Below, piece by piece: positions 1 through 6,593 of a stretch of 6,593 nucleotides of DNA; the stretch's first letter is position 1, and every line of letters begins with the position of its first letter. Under the pieces are notes generated by a model. The model was given only the letters and a program-made list of their open reading frames with translations, made no database searches and was not told the origin of the DNA. Source of the DNA: Chryseobacterium gleum. GTDB taxonomy: Bacteria; Bacteroidota; Bacteroidia; Flavobacteriales_D; Crocinitomicaceae. The stretch is taken from contig CAMCQW010000110.1 in assembly GCA_945877045.1 (NCBI GenBank), positions 1-6,593 of the forward strand. The letters run 5' to 3'. The position numbers were made by a program, and so were the translations under genes.

Positions 1-515
1 AAAAGAGTGCCGTGATGGCGATGAATAATATAAGCGCTTAGATCAAATAAAAATAAAAACCCTCCTTGAAGAAGAAGTCCGTTTCCAAATCCATTCAATT
101 GCGCTTGCTTTGCAATAGTATGTTTTCCCTCACTTTTTAATAAAAAACCTGCAGTCAGATAGGCAATATCTAAACCAGTATTAAATAAAAATGCTTTTTC
201 GGTTTGTGATTGTTTTCTTATTGTATTTCCAAGTGAAATTTGAGCATTTGAATTTTTAGCCTTAAAATAACCTGGTAGGGCTAAACCTAGATTTATGGCA
301 CTCCACGCTACATTCATTTGATGGAAATACTTGGCCTCCCCATTTCCAGCAGTTGCCCAACCAATACTACTTGCAATAATATTTGCAGTAGACCAAGTGC
401 CTAGCGTAAGCATAAGTTTTTTGTCGATATCGATTCTCTGCTTATTAAAGTCAGTAGGGATTTGTGCAAACACATATTGACTGGCAATAAAGATAAATAT
501 TAGTAGAATTTTCAC
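1..515 (-). CDS. Small multi-pass membrane protein, DUF6992-like, C-terminus cut by window edge
   Basis: The reading frame starts at a GTG (513-515) and stays open to base 1, giving 171 visible residues and no stop. An in-frame TAA lies six codons upstream with no ATG between, so GTG is the only plausible start; it yields a clean signal-like N-terminus, MKILLIFIFIASQYVFAQ. After a short charged stretch (about residues 23-34) come four hydrophobic segments at roughly 38-54, 69-83, 107-126 and 143-165, so this should be an inner-membrane protein. Motifs that look conserved are KYFHQMN (62-68), FNTGLDIAYL (111-120), NGFGNGLLLQGGFLFLFD (141-158) and HRHHG (165-169). From memory these match an uncharacterised Bacteroidota family that I believe is DUF6992; the name is less sure than the resemblance. 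Family members are, as I recall, only slightly longer, so few residues should be missing. It follows the 759-residue gene after 101 bp on the same strand. No function is known. Confidence 0.8.
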   Translation of the reverse strand, partial: MKILLIFIFIASQYVFAQIPTDFNKQRIDIDKKLMLTLGTWSTANIIASSIGWATAGNGEAKYFHQMNVAWSAINLGLALPGYFKAKNSNAQISLGNTIRKQSQTEKAFLFNTGLDIAYLTAGFLLKSEGKHTIAKQAQLNGFGNGLLLQGGFLFLFDLSAYIIHRHHGTL

Positions 516-616
516 AGAGTAAATTTTAGTTTAAAACACAAATTTGAACGAAATGTTCAAGAAAGATTTCCCATATATTTGATGAAAAATTATTTTAATT
601 ACAAATGTTATTTGGC
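516..616. other. Intergenic gap between the 759-residue gene and the DUF6992-like gene
   Basis: This very AT-rich gap separates two minus-strand genes. It holds a perfect inverted repeat (544-560) and a CAAATTTG sequence (539-546) that matches the Bacteroidota -7 consensus TAnnTTTG except at its first base. No TTG lies 17-23 bases upstream of that box, so I do not call it a promoter. Just after the stop of the 759-residue gene there is a short stem made only of A and T (588-592 with 596-600) followed by Ts on the minus strand. It is too weak to call an intrinsic terminator. No RNA gene or small reading frame is evident. Confidence 0.6.
544..560. repeat. Perfect 6-bp inverted repeat upstream of the DUF6992-like gene
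   Basis: The plus strand reads TTGAAC, five bases GAAAT, then GTTCAA; the two arms are exact reverse complements. It sits 28 to 45 bases upstream of the GTG start on the minus strand and overlaps the imperfect -7-like box CAAATTTG, which would suit a regulator binding site. No T tract follows on either strand, so it is not a terminator. A repeat this short can arise by chance in AT-rich DNA; the repeat itself is certain, its role is not. Confidence 0.45.
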
Positions 617-2896
617 TTAAAGCTGAATGTCTTTTATTCGAATGGCGGCTGTACCCACCTGAATTTTTGATTTCTGTATTAGATCATCCAGTTTGTCGAT
701 GAATTTCTTTGAATCATTCTGTGTTAAATACTTGGTAGCGTGGAAAGCTAATTCATCTTTTAATTTCTGAAGTAGGCTGATACAGCGCATCGCTGAAAGA
801 AGTTCGTTTTTTGTGAGTTGGTATGCTTTAGCAAGTTCTTCTAGTTCAAGGTCCTTTAAATTTAAATTAGAAACAACAGGGTCTGTAAATGAATTAATTT
901 TAATCCGAATGGTGCGATCAATTTTAATGAATAAATTAGAACTTCGCAGTTGCTTGAATGCCAAGCTTTGTCTCGATATTAATTTCTCTTCGGTAGTATT
1001 TCCGGGATATCCTGTAATTTCTTTTTGGGTTTCATCACGGATAACTGTTTCACCATTCCAACTGCCAATGCCATTAGCTTGTAGTTGAATTTGAAGGGGA
1101 AGGGCATTTTTTTTAAATTCTTCAAAGATTACTTTTAATAAACTGCTATCTGCTATCGTGAAGATGGTTTGTGAAAAATCAAATTTATCGGGTTCAAAAC
1201 GGTCATCTAATTGTAATTGAAAATCCGAATCGTAAAATGGTAAGGCATCAGTTTTACTAATGTGAAGCATGACTTCGTCGGATGATTCGCCTTCAAAATC
1301 TTCTGGAATGGAAATTAAGCGAATCTCAAAAGGTTCTGTTTCTTTGGAGGCAGGAATAGTAAATTCTTGCGTGTAAAGATCAAATGTTGCGCCATCTGCA
1401 TAGGTATATAAACCATCCTTTTCGGTGTAGCTCATCCAATTTTCACCCATTTTACTTTTGTAATGATCCAAGAGTTTTTTCTTGGCAGCGTATTCTTCGA
1501 GTAATGGCGCGCGATCCTCAATTAGTTCTTTTTCTAATCCTTGCAATTCGTCGTATCGTTCATATAATTCAATCAATTCAGTTTGTTTATTAGACTTGGC
1601 AGTTCTTCTTGATTTGGTGGTTGGTTTCAGATCTAATGGGCCGCCATTTTTATTGTTTTTCTTCAATTTTCGCATCTCGCGAGATGGCTTTTTCTTCGTC
1701 ACATAGTCTGTTTTATGAAGGTCGGAATAGTTGGATTCTTCCTCCTGGATCAAGCGTAAGGTTTCTGAAATGTCTTTTTGAACATCTTTGATTTGTTGGT
1801 TATAGCCTCCTTTTCCTTCAATGCTGTTTTTTAATGCTTTGTAGGTGAAATCATCTAAATCATTAATGATCCGTTGGAAAGTTATTCCTTTTGAAAAGGT
1901 GGAGTCGGGGGATAGAAATCTCGTTTTCTCTGAGCCAAACAAATGGTATTGGTAGTTTTTTCGTTCAATAACAACTGTTGTTTGTTTGGAACTATTGTAA
2001 CCCCAAACATCAAAGTGCAGTTGTGTTTGTTTGTCTTTACCTACGGTTTCTAACCAACGTGAGCAAATTCTTTTGGCAACTAATTCTTGCTTTTTTGTTC
2101 CCTTAACGTCAATGTCATAAGGAAATAATCCTATTGCTTTCGGTAAACCTTTGTTGTACTCTCCGTACTCATCTTTATCGCGTTCTTCTAAGAGTCCGGA
2201 GGTGTAGGAACCGTCTCCACATGCAAAAAGTATGTTTTCGAAATCAGTGACTTTTCCTCCTAAGGCATTGAATATGGCAAGTGCCCGCTCTTTTACTGTT
2301 CGATTTATCGCATAATTCTGAGCGTCTAATAGTTGTTTTTGGTCTGATTTATCTTTGATACCAATCAATTCTAAAAGCGTGAGGCGATCTAACAAAGAAA
2401 GGCTCGTTTGGAAGATAGGACTAGTTCGAGGATTCAATAATTCATCGTATATTTTTCCTCGGGTGATATTTTTCGGTACTGAGTCGAAAAAATAATCTAA
2501 ATAGGAATTGATTAAGGGACTGTCACCTTTGTCTTTTCCATCCAGCACTTTCTGAATTTGCTTGCAAAGCTCCCAGATAGCGGTTTTATTGGCTGCTTCT
2601 GCGATTAATCCTTTGGGGGAGGTGGCTATGATTTCATTGCGAACAATAAGCAAAGCGGGTTCATTGATAATTAAGACTTCAATGGAATCGTAATTTAATT
2701 TACCATCTTTTAACTTTATGATCGGACCTGTATATTCAAAGGCTTTTCCGATGTTATTTTCAAGTATCGGACTCTTTTTTACAATGTGAAAAAGGTACGC
2801 ACGTGTTTCAATGGGTAAGCCAGCTTGGTCCTGCCCAAAACCAATTGCTAAGCGTGTGATGATGAAAAAAGCAATGATGAGCCTGAAATTCAGCAT
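617..2896 (-). CDS. Exported 759-residue protein of unknown function with central coiled coils and a basic linker
   Basis: I do not recognise this protein. It starts with ATG and has a signal peptide (about residues 1-21, a hydrophobic stretch ending IGFGQ). There is no lipobox cysteine, so it should be released into the periplasm or beyond rather than anchored as a lipoprotein. Its C-terminus (ending AAIRIKDIQL) has no T9SS sorting domain. Residues 22-360 look mixed alpha/beta and include ILFACGDGSYTSG (222-234) and HFDVWGYNSSKQTTVVIERK (294-313). Residues 365-395 and 437-483 are charged heptad-like helices, probably coiled coil, around a strongly basic linker (about 400-437). Residues 490-675 look beta-rich and acidic, and 680-745 helical. 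Four cysteines (111, 227, 277, 704) are widely spaced. No catalytic motif or transmembrane segment after the signal peptide is evident. It begins 14 bp after the stop of the T9SS cargo gene with no promoter between, so the two are very probably co-transcribed. A periplasmic or envelope structural role is possible but unproven. Confidence 0.9.
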   Translation of the reverse strand: MLNFRLIIAFFIITRLAIGFGQDQAGLPIETRAYLFHIVKKSPILENNIGKAFEYTGPIIKLKDGKLNYDSIEVLIINEPALLIVRNEIIATSPKGLIAEAANKTAIWELCKQIQKVLDGKDKGDSPLINSYLDYFFDSVPKNITRGKIYDELLNPRTSPIFQTSLSLLDRLTLLELIGIKDKSDQKQLLDAQNYAINRTVKERALAIFNALGGKVTDFENILFACGDGSYTSGLLEERDKDEYGEYNKGLPKAIGLFPYDIDVKGTKKQELVAKRICSRWLETVGKDKQTQLHFDVWGYNSSKQTTVVIERKNYQYHLFGSEKTRFLSPDSTFSKGITFQRIINDLDDFTYKALKNSIEGKGGYNQQIKDVQKDISETLRLIQEEESNYSDLHKTDYVTKKKPSREMRKLKKNNKNGGPLDLKPTTKSRRTAKSNKQTELIELYERYDELQGLEKELIEDRAPLLEEYAAKKKLLDHYKSKMGENWMSYTEKDGLYTYADGATFDLYTQEFTIPASKETEPFEIRLISIPEDFEGESSDEVMLHISKTDALPFYDSDFQLQLDDRFEPDKFDFSQTIFTIADSSLLKVIFEEFKKNALPLQIQLQANGIGSWNGETVIRDETQKEITGYPGNTTEEKLISRQSLAFKQLRSSNLFIKIDRTIRIKINSFTDPVVSNLNLKDLELEELAKAYQLTKNELLSAMRCISLLQKLKDELAFHATKYLTQNDSKKFIDKLDDLIQKSKIQVGTAAIRIKDIQL

Positions 2897-2910
2897 CTAA
2901 TGGACTTATA

Positions 2911-3900
2911 TTATTTGATGAACTTTTTAACCGTGTTGCCAATTTTTAGGAAATAGGTTCCTGATGGCAAAGTGGATAAGTCAATTTTTCCGGTAGTTTT
3001 TCCTGTTGAATATTCTCGGCCTGTTAAATCAATAACACTGTAATTTTCTTCGGCTCCAGCTAATCCTTCAATGTTTAGTAGATCTATTACTGGGTTTGGG
3101 CTGATTGAAAATGCTTGATTAGCCAACTCATTCACGCCCACAAATGTAGTGGGTTGGTCTTTGCTAAGCACCAAGGTACTTGTATTGTTCAGTAAGGCTG
3201 AAACTACTTTTATCCGTGTATAGATAAAGATTGGCAAGTTGCTTGTGGCTAGATCATAATACTCGTATTCATTTCTAACAAAACTAACCGGTGTTCCAAA
3301 AATTACGGCAGAGGCGCTATCACGTAAATGGTAACGAAGCACATTTGTATATGTACCGCCATTTGGCAATAGCAATGTTCCAGATCCGTCTGCAGAACTT
3401 GTACTAATTCCTTGTGCAGAAAGAACGCCCGTTGCAGCGCTAGTTATGGTCCCGCTAAAAACGTCGTTGATATTATTCCCCAATGCAAAAGGATAAGCCA
3501 TTAAGTTTTCAGGGTCTACCGACCAACTGGCAACCACGCTTCCTAGACTTACTTCGTTAAACACAAAACCTTGAGAAGTTCGGTCGTTAGGAGTAGAAGA
3601 GAAAAAAGTAGATAGGGTAGTGCCGATGGACATTACTTTTTGCGAACCGTTGAATGCAGCAAAATTGGGATCTAACGTCGCATCTTGAATTTGTACATCT
3701 TTAACAACACCAAAAATTCCAGCCAGTTGCGAATAATCCCAAGTTACGCCATTACCAACCGTTGATTCATATGAATTTGTATTGGAATCACAGAGGAATA
3801 AAGATTGTAAACCCCCAATTGAAGGTTCATTGGCACTTGTAAATGACTGCGCTGCTGCTAAAAATGGAATAAGAAAAGCGAAGGTGTAGATTAATTTCAT
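2911..3900 (-). CDS. Secreted protein with type IX secretion (type A) C-terminal sorting domain
   Basis: The protein has 329 residues. Residues 1-18 form a Sec signal peptide (MKLIYTFAFLIPFLAAAQ, cleaved after the alanines or AQ). The last 73 residues are a classic T9SS type A sorting domain of the Por_Secre_tail kind. They contain FSISPNPVIDLLNIEGL (264-280), a central YSVIDLTGRE (287-296), IDLSTLPSGTYFLKI (306-320) and a lysine-rich end. The product should therefore cross the inner membrane by Sec and the outer membrane by T9SS, then be released or attached to the surface after removal of the tail. The body (19-255) is rich in Ser, Thr, Gly and Asn and probably beta. It has GNGVTWDYSQL (49-59), YPFALGNNINDVFSGT (136-151) and ADGSGTLLLPNGGTYTNVLR (170-189), a pattern I recall from many unassigned Bacteroidota secreted proteins. 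No catalytic motif is visible; an adhesin or matrix role is a guess. A promoter lies directly upstream, and the 759-residue gene follows after 14 bp. Confidence 0.92.
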   Translation of the reverse strand: MKLIYTFAFLIPFLAAAQSFTSANEPSIGGLQSLFLCDSNTNSYESTVGNGVTWDYSQLAGIFGVVKDVQIQDATLDPNFAAFNGSQKVMSIGTTLSTFFSSTPNDRTSQGFVFNEVSLGSVVASWSVDPENLMAYPFALGNNINDVFSGTITSAATGVLSAQGISTSSADGSGTLLLPNGGTYTNVLRYHLRDSASAVIFGTPVSFVRNEYEYYDLATSNLPIFIYTRIKVVSALLNNTSTLVLSKDQPTTFVGVNELANQAFSISPNPVIDLLNIEGLAGAEENYSVIDLTGREYSTGKTTGKIDLSTLPSGTYFLKIGNTVKKFIK

Positions 3901-4001
3901 TATTTTTTTTTATCAAATTTAGTAAAAGAAATCTTTCGAAATGGCAATTTTTCCAAAAGAAAAGAAAGAAAAGTTACTAAAGGACTTGTTTTGGACAGCA
4001 A
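3901..4001. other. Intergenic gap between the M61 peptidase gene and the T9SS cargo gene
   Basis: Downstream of the M61 stop codon the minus strand carries a pyrimidine-only tract (about 3955-3974), read as a T-rich run broken by C residues, and then the promoter of the next unit. No GC-containing hairpin precedes the tract, so there is no convincing intrinsic terminator and read-through into the T9SS cargo gene remains possible. A short palindrome TTTCGAAA (3934-3941) lies between the two promoter elements; eight bases is too short to assign as an operator. Confidence 0.55.
3914..3947 (-). promoter_or_regulatory. Candidate Bacteroidota-type promoter for the T9SS cargo operon
   Basis: On the minus strand TAAATTTG (3914-3921) matches the Bacteroidota housekeeping -7 consensus TAnnTTTG at every fixed position. 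A TTG (3945-3947) lies 23 bases upstream, at the long end of the 17-23 base spacing described for this -33 element. The box ends 13 bases before the ATG, so the predicted transcript would begin only a few bases before the start codon, with an A-rich leader and no Shine-Dalgarno sequence. It would drive the secreted protein and the 759-residue gene behind it. Confidence 0.6.
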
Positions 4002-5732
4002 CTAAAAATTCACGCCTTCTTTTCCCCAATGCGCCAATGCTTTTTGTTGGTTGGGACTTAGTTTGTTTTGAAGTGATACGCTATGTTTTTGGTAGAAATA
4101 GCGGTTTACCTCGGGAAGTGTTACAAAAGTGATTTTTTTGTTTCGAAGGAGGATTAATTTCTTCTCATCGAATTCCATGTATTCTAAGAGCGCATCGAAA
4201 TCGTTATTGATCTGAATTTCGTTCAGGGCGATTACTTGATCATTAAGACAAATTCCGGCAATATCGGCAGGACTTCCAGGGTAAATTTCACTTACTAAAA
4301 TTCCGTTATTGGATTTAGTAAATCTCAATCCTAGCCTCGATTGACTATAGGATGCAAGTTGATTTTGGTGAAGCGATAAACCTACGTATTCTAGGCAGTC
4401 TATCAAAATACTTTCGTAATTGTGCGTCCCATTTACATAATCGTCGAAGTAAGATTGGAAGGAAATACCGGAAATATTTTCTAGTAGGTATTGATAATCT
4501 TTCTCTGTAATTCCTATCCCTTTAAGTGCAAAATCGAAGTATAAACGCTTCATCACTTCGTCTAATCCATGCTTATTATTAGTTGCTTGTCGAATAAGTA
4601 TGTCGGCACAAAAAGCCAATAAACATCCCTCGGTATAAATCGATACTTTTCTACCAGGTACTCCTGGGACATAGCCATCCAACCAAGTATCATGGGAAGA
4701 TTCAGCTACTGAATAATTAAATCTACCCGGATTATCTAGATGCTTTTGAACTTGTTGACTAAATTGTTCTAAGTATGTTTCAAGGTTGAAAACGCCGCTT
4801 TTTAATAAGAAAAGATCGCCCATATAGGTGGTGATTCCTTCATAGATATAGCCCAAAGTAGAATAATTCTCCGCTTTTAAATTGTAGGGCAGCATTTCCG
4901 CAGGACGAATACTTTTGATGTTCCATGCATGGTATAATTCATGGGAAGAAACACCTAATAATTCGTTGTAAAGTGAGTTGAAGAGCGCATGCGATGGACC
5001 TAAAGTAATTACAGTCGATTTTAAATGCTCCACCCCATGATAGGCTTGATTCGGTAGACTGAAAATTAAAAATTCATATTTGTCAGCTGGAAATTCTCCG
5101 AAGGCTTCCAATTGATGTTGGGTGAATTTTTTGAAATCATTGATGATCGTTTGCCAGTCTATTCGTTTATGCCCATTAATCCAAATAGTAAAAACAATCG
5201 AGTTTAGCGTATAACTTTCTGATTGTAGATTAGGCGAAACAATGAAAGGGGAGTCTACCAATTCATCAAAATTAGTGGCATGTAGTACGCCATCTATGTT
5301 TTTCATCGAAGTAGCAATTTGCCAATTAGACTTATTCGTAACTGAAATGGAAATGGGATGATCAATTAATGCATCGATGTAGACCAAACAATTTACCGGA
5401 TTCACGTAGATTAACTCCGAATCGATAAAGGTGGATCCTGCATTTAATTCATTCGCATAATAGTTATATTGAACGGTAATGGATTTTGTGTGCTCCGTTT
5501 TTACCAACCAAGTGTCTTTGTTAGTTTTGAAAAACACGCACTTTTTCTTGGTATCATCAAAAACGATGAAGTTTTTTATATTCTTAGCGAAGTTTCCTAA
5601 TTCATATCTCCCAGGTCTCCATGCTGGTAGGTGGATCAATGTTTCTGATTCATTTGTAGGAAAGCTAACGGTTACCTGAAGTAACTTACTACTAATGTGA
5701 TCACTAACAATTTTATAATTTATTGTTTTCAA
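4002..5732 (-). CDS. M61-family zinc metallopeptidase (glycyl aminopeptidase-like) with C-terminal PDZ domain
   Basis: The 576-residue protein has the usual M61 layout and length. Residues 1-165 are an N-terminal beta domain (LPAWRPGRYELGNFAKNI at 35-52 is typical). The catalytic domain follows, with substrate-side YHGVEHLKST (231-240), zinc motif HELYHAWN (His264, Glu265, His268) and the probable third ligand Glu298 in YEGITTY. IYTEG (365-369) probably supplies the Tyr (Tyr366) that assists catalysis in related enzymes. A PDZ domain spans about 463-540 (LGLRF, then ILVSEIYPGSPADIAGI), and the tail LSPNQQKALAHW (558-569) resembles the end of other Bacteroidota members. All expected catalytic residues are present. 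There is no signal peptide, so it appears cytoplasmic. The start is TTG (5730-5732): an in-frame stop lies 12 codons upstream, no ATG or GTG intervenes, and the next Met is residue 143, inside the N-terminal domain. It lies 10 bp behind the ABC-F gene, so the two are likely co-transcribed. Known M61 enzymes remove N-terminal glycine or alanine; the substrate here is unknown. Confidence 0.94.
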   Translation of the reverse strand: MKTINYKIVSDHISSKLLQVTVSFPTNESETLIHLPAWRPGRYELGNFAKNIKNFIVFDDTKKKCVFFKTNKDTWLVKTEHTKSITVQYNYYANELNAGSTFIDSELIYVNPVNCLVYIDALIDHPISISVTNKSNWQIATSMKNIDGVLHATNFDELVDSPFIVSPNLQSESYTLNSIVFTIWINGHKRIDWQTIINDFKKFTQHQLEAFGEFPADKYEFLIFSLPNQAYHGVEHLKSTVITLGPSHALFNSLYNELLGVSSHELYHAWNIKSIRPAEMLPYNLKAENYSTLGYIYEGITTYMGDLFLLKSGVFNLETYLEQFSQQVQKHLDNPGRFNYSVAESSHDTWLDGYVPGVPGRKVSIYTEGCLLAFCADILIRQATNNKHGLDEVMKRLYFDFALKGIGITEKDYQYLLENISGISFQSYFDDYVNGTHNYESILIDCLEYVGLSLHQNQLASYSQSRLGLRFTKSNNGILVSEIYPGSPADIAGICLNDQVIALNEIQINNDFDALLEYMEFDEKKLILLRNKKITFVTLPEVNRYFYQKHSVSLQNKLSPNQQKALAHWGKEGVNF

Positions 5733-5742
5733 TCGCTGAAAA

Positions 5743-6593
5743 TTAATATAAAGTACTTTGTAATTCTACTATCTTGGTGTCCGCTAAATACTCATCGTAC
5801 GGCATCATTTTGTCAATAATACCATTCGGCGTTAATTCAATAATTCTATTGGCTACGGTATTTACTAGTTCGTGGTCATGTGAAGTAAAGAGCAAGGTCC
5901 CTTGAAATTCTTTCATGGCATTATTTAAGGCCGTAATGGATTCCAAATCCAAGTGGTTTGTGGGCTCATCCATCATTAATAGGTTTCCTTTGGCAAGCAT
6001 CATTTTAGAAAGCATGCACCTCACTTTTTCACCTCCAGAAATAACCATCGCGGATTTTAACGCTTCTTCCCCTGTGAAAAGCATGCGACCTAAAAAGGTG
6101 CGTAGGTTTACATCTTCCCGTTCCTCATCGGTTAAAGCATATTGTCGTAGCCAATCTATCAAGGATATTTTACTGGAAAAAAAGTGGTGATTGTCGTTGG
6201 GCATGTAGGCGGTAGTGATGGTTGTTCCAAAAGTAAATTCGCCAGAATCAGCTTTAATCTTATTGTTTAATATCTCAAAAAAGGTAGTTAATGCCAATGA
6301 ATTTTTAGAAATAAAGGCGATCTTATCTCCTTTGTTAACCGTGATAGTTAGATCTTTAAATAAACTTTTCCCATCAATTGATTTTGATAAGTCATTAATT
6401 GAAAGGATTTGATTCCCTGCATCTCTTTCTTGATGAAATGTAATGCCTGGATATTTTCTGGAGGATGGCTGAATCTCTTCCAAGTCTAGGTTGTCGAGCA
6501 TTTTCCTTCTGCTGGTCGCTTGCTTAGATTTTGCTGCATTGGCAGAAAACCTAGAGATGAAATCCAATAATTCTTTTTTGCGATCTTCAGCTT
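5743..6593 (-). CDS. ABC-F family ATPase (YbiT-like), C-terminal part; N-terminus outside window
   Basis: The frame is open to the right edge, so the gene begins beyond 6593; 283 residues plus stop are visible. An internal TTG at 6565-6567 is not the start, because conserved sequence (EDRKKELLDFISRFSANAAK) runs across it. The fragment holds the end of the interdomain linker and the whole second ATPase domain. Counting from that TTG as residue 1, it shows the signature ISGGEKVR (176-183), Walker B LLMMDEPTNHLDLES (196-210) with catalytic Glu201, and the H-switch in SHDHELV (His230). The Walker A position reads FISKNSLALTTFFEIL (85-100) and lacks the GxxGxGK[ST] motif. I recall such a degenerate P-loop in close Bacteroidota homologues. 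ABC-F proteins have no membrane domain and act on the ribosome, many binding near the E site and modulating peptidyl transfer. Resistance or housekeeping function cannot be told from this half. The M61 gene follows after 10 bp. Confidence 0.95.
   Translation of the reverse strand, partial: AEDRKKELLDFISRFSANAAKSKQATSRRKMLDNLDLEEIQPSSRKYPGITFHQERDAGNQILSINDLSKSIDGKSLFKDLTITVNKGDKIAFISKNSLALTTFFEILNNKIKADSGEFTFGTTITTAYMPNDNHHFFSSKISLIDWLRQYALTDEEREDVNLRTFLGRMLFTGEEALKSAMVISGGEKVRCMLSKMMLAKGNLLMMDEPTNHLDLESITALNNAMKEFQGTLLFTSHDHELVNTVANRIIELTPNGIIDKMMPYDEYLADTKIVELQSTLY

Noticed and set aside
588..600. AATTA/TAATT stem followed by Ts downstream of the 759-residue gene
   Set aside because: Five A-T pairs with a three-base loop would be far too unstable for an intrinsic terminator, and such stems are common by chance in AT-rich DNA.
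813..1791. Several plus-strand reading frames of 60-91 codons inside the 759-residue gene
   Set aside because: They are antisense to a long coding frame and have Ser- or Phe-rich low-information translations typical of shadow frames.
3955..3974. Purine-only run on the plus strand (A-rich with scattered G) after the M61 gene
   Set aside because: Low-complexity composition without repeat units or a preceding hairpin; it could be part of a transcript end but nothing specific supports that.
3941..4132. 63-codon plus-strand reading frame starting in the gap between the M61 and T9SS cargo genes
   Set aside because: Most of it lies antisense to the conserved end of the M61 gene and its start lies at the promoter of the minus-strand unit. 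It has no recognisable motif or upstream signals.
5479..5679. 66-codon plus-strand frame opposite the N-terminal part of the M61 gene
   Set aside because: It is a shadow of the conserved N-terminal domain with no independent evidence.
6277..6318. Reading the degenerate Walker A as a sign that the ABC-F gene is a pseudogene
   Set aside because: The frame is intact through all other motifs and close Bacteroidota homologues, as I recall them, share a non-canonical loop here.
5915..6412. Plus-strand frames of 65 and 91 codons opposite the ABC-F gene
   Set aside because: They are antisense to strongly conserved ATPase motifs and look like nothing on their own.
6565..6567. TTG as the start of a short standalone ATPase-domain protein
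   Set aside because: The frame continues upstream to the window edge with conserved ABC-F linker sequence, so this is an internal leucine codon of a longer gene.

Overview
The window reads as chromosomal DNA from a Bacteroidota member, most likely Flavobacteriales or a close relative. The grounds are AT-rich sequence, a protein with a C-terminal type IX secretion (T9SS) sorting domain, a Bacteroidota-type promoter (TAnnTTTG -7 box), poor Shine-Dalgarno sites, and an ABC-F protein of the subtype common in this phylum. The genus cannot be fixed from what is visible.

All five genes lie on the minus strand, so transcription runs from high to low coordinates. First comes the C-terminal part of an ABC-F ATPase (5743-6593, cut by the right edge). 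It is followed after 10 bp by a complete M61-family metallopeptidase with a PDZ domain (4002-5732), which begins at a TTG codon. A 101-bp gap (3901-4001) carries a good candidate promoter for a second unit. That unit holds a T9SS-sorted secreted protein (2911-3900) and, 14 bp later, a 759-residue exported protein of unknown function (617-2896). Another 101-bp gap (516-616) contains a small perfect inverted repeat. The last gene (1-515, cut by the left edge) encodes a small multi-pass membrane protein resembling a Bacteroidota DUF family (DUF6992 from memory), with a GTG start.

Functionally, the first pair joins a translation-associated ABC-F factor to a peptidase that looks cytoplasmic. The link may be no more than shared transcription. 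The second pair couples a surface or secreted T9SS cargo to a large exported coiled-coil protein that has no sorting domain and that I cannot assign to a family. This is the least explained part of the window.

No RNA genes, mobile elements, CRISPR arrays or phage genes were seen. Most of the window is ordinary core genome. The strongest leads are the unassigned 759-residue protein and its operon with the T9SS cargo.
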